Under the pieces are notes generated by a model, which worked only from the letters and a program-made list of their open reading frames with translations, was not told the DNA's origin and did no database searches. The position numbers and the translations under genes were made by a program. Positions 8,042 through 13,016 of a stretch of DNA of 13,016 nt are shown one piece after another. The DNA is from CAXPZW01 sp049594615. Its GTDB lineage: Bacteria > Bacteroidota > Bacteroidia > Flavobacteriales_D > Sanyastnellaceae. Numbering within the stretch: the first letter of the stretch is position 1; the number at the start of each line of letters is the position of its first letter. Location of the stretch: contig JBMYJR010000064.1 in NCBI GenBank assembly GCA_049594615.1, positions 1 through 13,016 on the forward strand. Reading direction: 5' to 3'.

Positions 8042-8074
8042 TTTGTTGAACGCCCGCAGGGAGCCGTATCTTAG
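8042..8074 (+). promoter_or_regulatory. Candidate Bacteroidetes-type promoter for the endonuclease gene
   Basis: A TTTG at 8042-8045 and an overlapping-range TTG at 8046-8048 lie 21 and 18 bases upstream of TATCTTAG at 8067-8074. This matches TTG, 17-23 bases, TAnnTTTG with one mismatch. The -7 element ends 18 bases before the ATG at 8093, the same geometry as the anmK candidate. It lies in the 69-base gap after anmK, so the nuclease need not depend on read-through. Confidence 0.45.
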
Positions 8075-8092
8075 AGGCGAACTCTGAGTGCT

Positions 8093-9415
8093 ATGCGTGC
8101 TGCTATTCTCGTGCTGTTTGCTGTGCTTTTGCAAACGGCCGCCTCGAGCCAAACTCCCCCGGCTGGACTTGTCCTTGAAGATTTGCGTGACTGGTTGAAA
8201 ACCAACTGGTACGACAGTGATTTTTCGGACCTGGGCTATTCCGCAGCCCGCCAGCAGATGTACTCCTTCACCGATGAAGAGGGGGGAAACATCGCCTGCA
8301 TCTACACCGGTTTTCAGCAACCTGCTGAGTTCACCACGTTTCCGGACCCCATCAATGCCGAACACCTGGTACCCCAGTCGTTATACGGCAGCGCGTCGCC
8401 CATGCGGTCGGACATCCACAACATTCGTCCGGCGCACGGTTCGGCCAACTCGGCGCGGGCCAACTACCCGTTCTCGGAAGTGGCGGATGCCAACGCAGTC
8501 TGGTACGGCGTTGACGGTTCGGGCAACTACCAATCCACAAGCACCCAGCCCGCCAACGCCGACGACTTCTCGGAGCGCCACAATTCGGTGTGGGAGCCGC
8601 GCGAGGAGCGCAAAGGAGACGTAGCCCGCCAGCTGTTCTACTTCTACACCATGTACCCCACACAAGCCGGCGACATCAGCCTGGTTGGCAGCGTAAGCTT
8701 GCTGTACACCTGGCACCTGGACGATCCCGTCAGCGCAGCTGAGCTTACCCGCAACGACCGCATCGAAATCGCCCAGGGCAACCGCAACCCCTACATCGAT
8801 CACCCCGAACTGGTCTACGACGCCTGGCTTTGGGTGGCCGTAGACGGCTGCGTCGACGACACCGCCTGCAACTACGACGCAGCAGCCAACACCGATGACG
8901 GCTCCTGCCTCTTTGTGGGCGATGCGTGTGACGATGGCGACGCCACCACCACTGGCGAAGAAATCACTGCAAGCTGTACCTGTGAGGCGGTGGACGTACT
9001 CGGGTGCACCGACCCCCTCGGTTGCAACTACGACCCTGCGGCCACCGTGAACGACGGTTCGTGCGACTTTGCCACATGTGCGGGCTGCCTGGACAACACC
9101 GCCTGCAACTACGACGCCACCGCAACCCTGGCAGATGTCTGCACCTATCCTGGAGATCCGTGTGACGACGGCGATGCCGCTACCACGGGTGAAGTCTTGG
9201 GTGTGGACTGTTCCTGCGCAGTGCCTGAGGTGCCAGGTTGCACCTACGATGCAGCCAACAACTACAACCCCGTAGCCACCCTGGACGACGGCAGTTGCAC
9301 GTTTGATCCGTGCACGTCAGTGGGGTGTGACGGCGCCGATGTGAACGGCTCGGGCCAGGTCGAAACGGGAGATTTGCTGGCGGTCTTGGCCAGCTTTGGC
9401 GCGGCCTGCGATTGA
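8093..9415 (+). CDS. Secreted endonuclease I family nuclease with Cys-rich repeats and dockerin-like tail
   Basis: The 440-residue protein has a signal peptide at residues 1 to about 20 (MRAAILVLFAVLLQTAASSQ). Residues about 25-245 are an endonuclease I (EndA/NucM, PF04231) domain. It contains the beta-beta-alpha-metal motif NAEHLVPQSLY at 88-98 with His91, then 'SDIHNIRPAHGSAN' at 106-119 and 'GNRNPYIDHPELV' at 229-241. Such enzymes cut DNA or RNA non-specifically outside the cell, for nutrient scavenging or matrix breakdown. The second part, 252-402, is made of two kinds of Cys-rich repeat that alternate (see the repeat entry). Residues 416-427 form a DxNxSxQxxxxD calcium loop followed by LLAVLASFG, like half of a dockerin. 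Many relatives carry a T9SS sorting domain instead; none is obvious here, so the tail may serve for anchoring or secretion. ATG 8093 is chosen because it gives a complete signal peptide. Confidence 0.93.
   Translation: MRAAILVLFAVLLQTAASSQTPPAGLVLEDLRDWLKTNWYDSDFSDLGYSAARQQMYSFTDEEGGNIACIYTGFQQPAEFTTFPDPINAEHLVPQSLYGSASPMRSDIHNIRPAHGSANSARANYPFSEVADANAVWYGVDGSGNYQSTSTQPANADDFSERHNSVWEPREERKGDVARQLFYFYTMYPTQAGDISLVGSVSLLYTWHLDDPVSAAELTRNDRIEIAQGNRNPYIDHPELVYDAWLWVAVDGCVDDTACNYDAAANTDDGSCLFVGDACDDGDATTTGEEITASCTCEAVDVLGCTDPLGCNYDPAATVNDGSCDFATCAGCLDNTACNYDATATLADVCTYPGDPCDDGDAATTGEVLGVDCSCAVPEVPGCTYDAANNYNPVATLDDGSCTFDPCTSVGCDGADVNGSGQVETGDLLAVLASFGAACD
8846..9298 (+). repeat. Alternating Cys-rich coding repeats in the nuclease C-terminal half
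   Basis: Two unit types are encoded. Type A is about 21 residues of the form GCxDxxACNYDPxATxDDGSC, at residues 252-272, 304-324, 331-350 and 382-402 (bases 8846-8908, 9002-9064, 9083-9142, 9236-9298). Type B is about 22 residues of the form GDxCDDGDAxTTGE followed by a CxC pair, at residues 276-298 and 354-375 (bases 8918-8986, 9152-9217). The order is A-B-A-A-B-A. The third A unit is degenerate: its DDGSC end has become ADVC. The acidic, Cys-rich make-up suggests disulfide-stabilised calcium-binding modules, as in MopE-like or thrombospondin type 3-like repeats. Confidence 0.8.
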
Positions 9416-9459
9416 GCATTGGGGTTGAATACGGTCGGTGTCGGTCCGGCGGTATCCCA

Positions 9460-10518
9460 TTAAAAATAGCGCTCCACTTTGGCGTCAAGAATCACATTGG
9501 GTTGAAACTTCTCCACCCACTTTGGGTGGTACCCCTCCCAAACGAAGATGGCTTTGGAGTAGTGTCTCGCTATCAGGGGGACCAGGGCCGACGTAAAGGA
9601 GTCGCGAAAGACCAAAATGGTCTCGGTATCCGTGGCATTCGATTGCTCAACAATCAGGCAGCGGTCCTGTTCCTGGGTGAAAAAGGAGCTCTGATCGAGT
9701 TGGTCCACCAGCGTGGGTTGCCAGTCTTGGATGTTCGGGTGATTGCACAAACCTGCAAGGGCTTTCAGGTCTCCATCGCGATTGACGCTGTCTGTAGGTG
9801 CAAAATCACCCAGCGCCAGGGGTTTTTTTCCAAGCCAAAGCATGAGCTGGGTGTAAGCACAATGCGCCCCGACTTTGTTCCAATGGGTGTCGATCTTGTG
9901 GTAGGTTTGAACGTGCCCAGAGCGCGCGCGCAGTTCATCCTGAACTTCCAAAATGCGCCAATCAGTAGCGCGTTCGGACAGCGCTTGATTCACGCGTGTT
10001 GCTTTGCTGAGGCCATCAGCCGTCTGCACGCGAAGGTTCCAAGGTTGAAATTCCGGATAGATTGAAGTTTTGTCTGGCCAGACAGCCGCAACGTAGTCTA
10101 TGCCCTGGAGCTGCAATTGGTTTTTGCGGTCAAGGAGCAGTGTTGCGATTGATGCGATCTCTTCCTTTGAAAGGTGTTTGCTCTGCGTGCGGCTTTCATA
10201 CGCCCCGTCCTCGCGAGAAGTGTAGAACCACCAACCGTCGCTTCCCAATTGCGTCAATTGCGGATGGGCTGAAGAATGGAACAGTTCATATTTGAGCACC
10301 GCATTCCAATGAGAAAGTCGGTTGCGCAGCGCAAAGTGATCTTTGAAATACGTATCGAGTGAATCTACGGGCAAAGGACTCCAGCCGAAAACAGGCTTTC
10401 GAGCCAGATCACGCCGTTCGCACGTTTTCCCTTTGTCACAATCCATCAGCAGGAGTGCTCCTGGAATGAGCAGGACAAGAAAGAGTAAGTTGACAAAGAT
10501 GCGCTGCGTGAGGTCCAC
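9460..10518 (-). CDS. AlgJ/AlgX-like SGNH-type polysaccharide O-acetylation protein
   Basis: The protein has 352 residues from a GTG start at 10518-10516. An N-terminal hydrophobic segment at residues 8-25 (VNLLFLVLLIPGALLLM) acts as membrane anchor or uncleaved signal. The rest would lie outside the cytoplasm, beginning with the family's 'YFKDHFALRNRL' segment at 57-68. The AlgX/AlgJ catalytic pattern is present: DTHWN at 210-214, giving Asp210 and His212, and RDSFT at 305-309, giving Ser307 as nucleophile. In alginate and related systems these proteins receive acetyl groups exported by the MBOAT partner and place them on the polymer. The GTG overlaps the TAG stop of the upstream MBOAT gene by one base (TAGTG), which indicates translational coupling. 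An in-frame ATG at 10650 would add 44 residues inside the MBOAT gene that lack family character, so I reject it. It converges on the nuclease gene across a 44-base gap. Confidence 0.9.
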   Translation of the reverse strand: MDLTQRIFVNLLFLVLLIPGALLLMDCDKGKTCERRDLARKPVFGWSPLPVDSLDTYFKDHFALRNRLSHWNAVLKYELFHSSAHPQLTQLGSDGWWFYTSREDGAYESRTQSKHLSKEEIASIATLLLDRKNQLQLQGIDYVAAVWPDKTSIYPEFQPWNLRVQTADGLSKATRVNQALSERATDWRILEVQDELRARSGHVQTYHKIDTHWNKVGAHCAYTQLMLWLGKKPLALGDFAPTDSVNRDGDLKALAGLCNHPNIQDWQPTLVDQLDQSSFFTQEQDRCLIVEQSNATDTETILVFRDSFTSALVPLIARHYSKAIFVWEGYHPKWVEKFQPNVILDAKVERYF

Positions 10519-11912
10519 TAGAACTTGAAATAAATAAATGACTGGTAGGTGGCTGAGCTCATCTCCATCCAACAGAACAACCCTGCGCCGCCATAGATGA
10601 TGCACTGAAGTACCACACTTGTTTTTGGATGCAACCACTGATCCCTCCACTTGACCAATGCATGACGCAAGGGGGTTGCAAGCAGAGCGCCAGCGGCCAA
10701 CAGTGTCCAGAGATAGGGTGTGGTGTAGGTCAGTGCAAAAAAGTTCTCACCCACACCTTGAAAGAGGCATGAGAAATACAGACAGGCCTCATGGAGGTTC
10801 TCCAAGCGAAAGAACACCCACGTAAGCATGACTACCAGCAAGGTAATGCTGTGTTGCAGCCAGCGAGGAAGCCGATTCAAGGTATTGGCAAACCTGCGCT
10901 CGAGCAGTATCCACGCACCATGCATGAGTCCCCAAAGGACAAAGTTGGTGCTTGCGCCGTGCCACAAACCGGTGATGAAGAACACGATACACAAATTCAA
11001 ATACACCCGCCGAGTGGCGACACGACTGCCGCCAAGTGGGATGTACACATAGTCTCTGAACCAGGTGGACAATGAGATGTGCCAGCGCCGCCAAAAATCG
11101 CGCAGAGATCGGGCGATGTATGGGTGATTGAAGTTCTCCGGTATGGTAAATCCCATGATCCGACACAGCCCGATCGCCATGTCTGAGTACCCCGAAAAGT
11201 CATAATAAATTTGCAGCGTATAGGCCACCAAACCGAGCCATGCTATGGCACTTGGAAGCCCCATGCTGGCTTCAGAAAAGGTGGCGTCCGCGATCAAGGC
11301 GAATTGGTTTGCAAACACCACTTTTTTGACCAGCCCGCGAAGGAATTTCAAACATCCATTCCAACGTTGGGCATGGGTGGTGGACCGCTGTTCCAACGCG
11401 GTTGCGATTTCTTTGTATTTGACAATCGGCCCAGCAATTAACTGAGGGAACAGCGCGATATACAACCCTACTTTGATGGGGTTTCTTGCAGCCTGGTGTT
11501 CTCCTCGCGAGACATCCACCAAATAAGAGATGCCTTGGAAGGTGAAGAAGCTGATGCCCAAGGGCAGGGCTACCTCAGCGAGGCGGTATTCGTGGGCCCA
11601 GGTGTCCAAACCCAAAAGCTGGGTGAGGTATACAACGTACTTGTAATACACCAGCACCATGAGGTTTCCTGCAATGGCCAGCCCGAGTATGGATCGTTTG
11701 TGTTGTATCCATCGCTGCATCGTCAATGCCCCGAGGTAATTCCAGGCAATCGAGCAGATCAGCAGCAGCACCAACGTGGATTCGCCAGCGAAGTAAAACA
11801 GCAACGAGGTGATCAACAGGAACACATTGCTCCAGCGCAGCGGGAGAAACCGGTTGATCCCTAGTACAACAGGTAAGAAGAAAAAGAGGAAGAGGAAATG
11901 GGTGAACGACAT
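10518..11912 (-). CDS. MBOAT family O-acyltransferase (AlgI-like)
   Basis: This 464-residue polytopic inner-membrane protein starts with the strongly hydrophobic MSFTHFLFLFFFLPVVL and has about ten or more further hydrophobic segments. Family landmarks are 'ALPLGISFFTFQGISY' at 115-130, 'YYDFSGYSDMAIGL' at 236-249, 'NFNHPYIARSLRDFWRRWHIS' across 260-280, and TGLWHGAS at 314-321, where His318 is the expected catalytic His of the AlgI/DltB group (His322 in AlgI). These enzymes move an acyl group, usually acetyl, across the membrane to a periplasmic partner. The downstream AlgJ/AlgX-like gene, overlapping by one base, is the obvious partner, so the pair probably O-acetylates an exported polysaccharide. 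No glycosyltransferase or polymerase is in the window, so the polymer is unknown; a secondary cell-wall or exopolysaccharide substrate is inferred. ATG 11912 gives the full first hydrophobic segment. Confidence 0.95.
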   Translation of the reverse strand: MSFTHFLFLFFFLPVVLGINRFLPLRWSNVFLLITSLLFYFAGESTLVLLLICSIAWNYLGALTMQRWIQHKRSILGLAIAGNLMVLVYYKYVVYLTQLLGLDTWAHEYRLAEVALPLGISFFTFQGISYLVDVSRGEHQAARNPIKVGLYIALFPQLIAGPIVKYKEIATALEQRSTTHAQRWNGCLKFLRGLVKKVVFANQFALIADATFSEASMGLPSAIAWLGLVAYTLQIYYDFSGYSDMAIGLCRIMGFTIPENFNHPYIARSLRDFWRRWHISLSTWFRDYVYIPLGGSRVATRRVYLNLCIVFFITGLWHGASTNFVLWGLMHGAWILLERRFANTLNRLPRWLQHSITLLVVMLTWVFFRLENLHEACLYFSCLFQGVGENFFALTYTTPYLWTLLAAGALLATPLRHALVKWRDQWLHPKTSVVLQCIIYGGAGLFCWMEMSSATYQSFIYFKF

Positions 11913-12069
11913 GCGGCCAGATGCACTTTGATGATCACCTCACACACGTGGCATGAAGAATCTGTAGAGGGATTGAGGAGAAGTGGTTCTCATGGTCCAG
12001 TTGTGTGAAGTGCTCCTGCGCTGTGCGGCTTCAATGGCCAATTTAGAATGTTTCGTCGGTCACAGCCAT

Positions 12070-12378
12070 ATGAACACCTCGTTGCACAAAAAAACCCTTC
12101 TAAATCGATGGCTTAGAAAGGCTTTTAGTGACCCGGGGAGGACTGCAGATCCGACGAGTTTTTTTGTTGGAGAGCAAGAACACCAAGAGCGTGAGCTTGA
12201 GGGCGAAGTTGTTGGGCCATCAGCGTGGCACACCATTTACAACAGCCTTCTGAGCAAGGCGTTAGAAGGGAATGTGTCCGCCGCAAAACGCTTAATTGAA
12301 CGGCGTTTTGGCCTGAAACCTAAGGAGGAAACAAGCTTACCCACAAGTGTGAAACCGCCTACTTGGTTTGACAGTTAG
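12070..12378 (+). CDS. Small hypothetical protein with helical C-terminal half
   Basis: I do not recognise this protein. From ATG 12070 it has 102 residues and no signal peptide or membrane segment. The N-terminus is basic (NTSLHKKTLLNRWLRKAF), the middle acidic (EQEHQERELEGE), and residues 53-80 are predicted helical, with 'SLLSKALEGNVSAAKRLIE' followed by RFGLKPKEE. That pattern, a helix with 'kALeGnvsAakrLierRfGlkPK', recalls the end of small DNA-packaging or DUF5681-like phage-derived proteins, but the match is only by eye. The tail is PPTWFDS. Earlier in-frame starts exist (GTG 11983, ATG 11992) and would add up to 29 residues. A GAGGAG at 11975-11980 lies 11 bases before ATG 11992, so that start cannot be excluded. 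The gene is divergent from the MBOAT gene and converges on the T9SS protein gene, 12 bases away. Base composition is AT-rich relative to the left part of the window. Confidence 0.55.
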   Translation: MNTSLHKKTLLNRWLRKAFSDPGRTADPTSFFVGEQEHQERELEGEVVGPSAWHTIYNSLLSKALEGNVSAAKRLIERRFGLKPKEETSLPTSVKPPTWFDS

Positions 12379-12390
12379 CGCCTTTGGCTT

Positions 12391-12981
12391 CTATTGAACT
12401 ATCAGCTGAGAGCTTCCAATCAGCTTCCTCTTTGCTCTGGCTGACACAATATAGGTTCCTGAACTCAATGAGTTCGTGTCAATGGTTTTCACAGGCGTGT
12501 TCACACTACTTTCCAAAACAATCTGTCCGTTGAGGTCATACACCGTGATGTCCCAAGTGCCTTGATGATCGACAAAGACTGACGCAACGTCTCCTGTTGG
12601 GTTTGGATAGATTTCAATACCACCTTCTGAGGTAAACTCTTCCTCAGGGCCATCAATTTGAACCCCAAAGCCATCGGCATCAACTAAATATCCGATCAAT
12701 CGTCCGGAACTGAACTGCGCTCCAACTGTGTTGTTTTGAGCAATGGGGATATGTATGGTTCTTGGCTCATCGACCCACACCGGGATGTCAGTACCGTTGA
12801 TTTTTATTTGAGCAGTGGAGCAATGTGTGATTATTAGATGCTTTCCCTCGGGGACAGTGTAATTGGCACCTACTATGACTACAGGTTCAAAAGAGCCACT
12901 GTTGAGTATAACTTGAGAATTGGATCGGTATGAAATCCCGATCAACGCAAGGAGCATTAGTGCTTGTGGAATGTTTTTCAT
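12391..12981 (-). CDS. Short secreted protein with C-terminal T9SS type A sorting domain
   Basis: The protein has 196 residues. It begins with a signal peptide at 1 to about 22 (MKNIPQALMLLALIGISYRS then NSQ). Residues 25-110 form a compact beta-rich region of unknown function with 'NYTVPEGKHLIITHC' at 40-54 and 'INGTDIPVWVD' at 61-71, like small domains found in other Bacteroidetes cargo proteins. Residues 123-196 are a standard type A sorting domain: IEIYPNPTGD at 123-131 region, 'WDITVYDLNGQIVLES' at 143-158, 'LSSGTYIVSA' at 172-181, and the final KLIGSSQLIVQ. After export by the Sec system the sorting domain directs passage through the type IX machine and attachment to or release from the cell surface. 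The T9SS itself is not encoded here. ATG 12981 gives the complete signal peptide; the promoter is probably beyond or at the right edge. Confidence 0.9.
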   Translation of the reverse strand: MKNIPQALMLLALIGISYRSNSQVILNSGSFEPVVIVGANYTVPEGKHLIITHCSTAQIKINGTDIPVWVDEPRTIHIPIAQNNTVGAQFSSGRLIGYLVDADGFGVQIDGPEEEFTSEGGIEIYPNPTGDVASVFVDHQGTWDITVYDLNGQIVLESSVNTPVKTIDTNSLSSGTYIVSARAKRKLIGSSQLIVQ

Positions 12982-13016
12982 CGCTGTTTGATTGTGGGGT
13001 TAAGTTGCCTCAAATA

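Noticed and set aside
8024..8050. T-run after a small ACTT-CA-AAGT repeat downstream of anmK as an intrinsic terminator
   Set aside because: The stem has only four pairs and a two-base loop, and the T-run fits the -33 part of the candidate promoter for the next gene equally well.
8846..9298. Regularly spaced repeats resembling a CRISPR array
   Set aside because: The similarity is at protein level inside one open frame, and the DNA copies are not identical direct repeats.
9420..9465. TGGG/ATAC against GTAT/CCCA pairing between the convergent nuclease and AlgJ-like genes as a terminator
   Set aside because: The stem needs an uneven five-base bulge and is not followed by a T-run on either strand.
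9412..10065. Plus-strand open frame of 217 codons opposite the AlgJ-like gene
   Set aside because: The opposite strand encodes a protein with a complete AlgX/AlgJ catalytic pattern, and this frame shows none.
10519..10650. A 44-residue N-terminal extension of the AlgJ-like protein
   Set aside because: It lies inside the MBOAT gene in another frame. The GTG at 10518 overlaps the MBOAT stop and directly precedes the membrane anchor, as expected for the true start.
11913..12069. Gap between the MBOAT gene and the small ORF as a possible RNA gene or promoter
   Set aside because: I found no stable stem-loop set, no TTG plus TAnnTTxG pair at correct spacing, and only short palindromes such as TGATCA.

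Overview
The window looks like a chromosomal segment of a free-living, fairly GC-rich member of the Bacteroidetes, most likely in or near the Flavobacteriales. The evidence is a type IX secretion (T9SS) sorting domain at the C-terminus of one protein, Cys-rich 'ACNYDP..DGSC' repeats like those of marine flavobacterial secreted proteins, Bacteroidetes-like promoter elements (TTG ... TAnnTT.G), and little use of Shine-Dalgarno sites. The lineage is inferred from these features, since no rRNA or other phylogenetic marker is present.

Layout. Bases 1-896 (minus) hold the N-terminal part of an exported Asp-box (BNR) propeller protein whose C-terminus lies outside the window. A short divergent spacer with a strong 11-bp inverted repeat separates it from recG (plus, to 3134). 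recG converges on a large membrane-anchored propeller-like protein (3131-5635, minus), and the two stop codons share a TTAA. Upstream of that, on the same strand, is an acyl-CoA dehydrogenase (5716-6858). It is divergent from anmK, the anhydro-N-acetylmuramate kinase of cell-wall recycling (6962-8023, plus); the spacer between them contains a palindromic -7-like element that could serve both directions. A secreted endonuclease I with alternating Cys-rich repeats and a dockerin-like tail follows (8093-9415, plus).

From about 9.43 kb onward, hand-counted sample lines have lower GC. This part carries a translationally coupled minus-strand pair: an MBOAT O-acyltransferase (AlgI-like, 10518-11912) and an AlgJ/AlgX-like SGNH acetyltransferase-type protein (9460-10518). 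Together they form the usual two-component machine for O-acetylating an exported polysaccharide. A small orphan ORF (12070-12378, plus) and a short T9SS cargo protein (12391-12981, minus) end the window.

The segment is mostly ordinary housekeeping (RecG, acyl-CoA dehydrogenase, AnmK) mixed with envelope and secreted proteins. I see no rRNA, tRNA, CRISPR array, insertion sequence or phage module. I found no clear new multi-gene system. The best leads are the two-gene acetylation cassette with no visible polymer genes, the modular tail of the nuclease, the small orphan ORF, and the regulatory-looking inverted repeats. No gene-free stretch exceeds about 160 bases; the longest, 11913-12069, shows no recognisable element.
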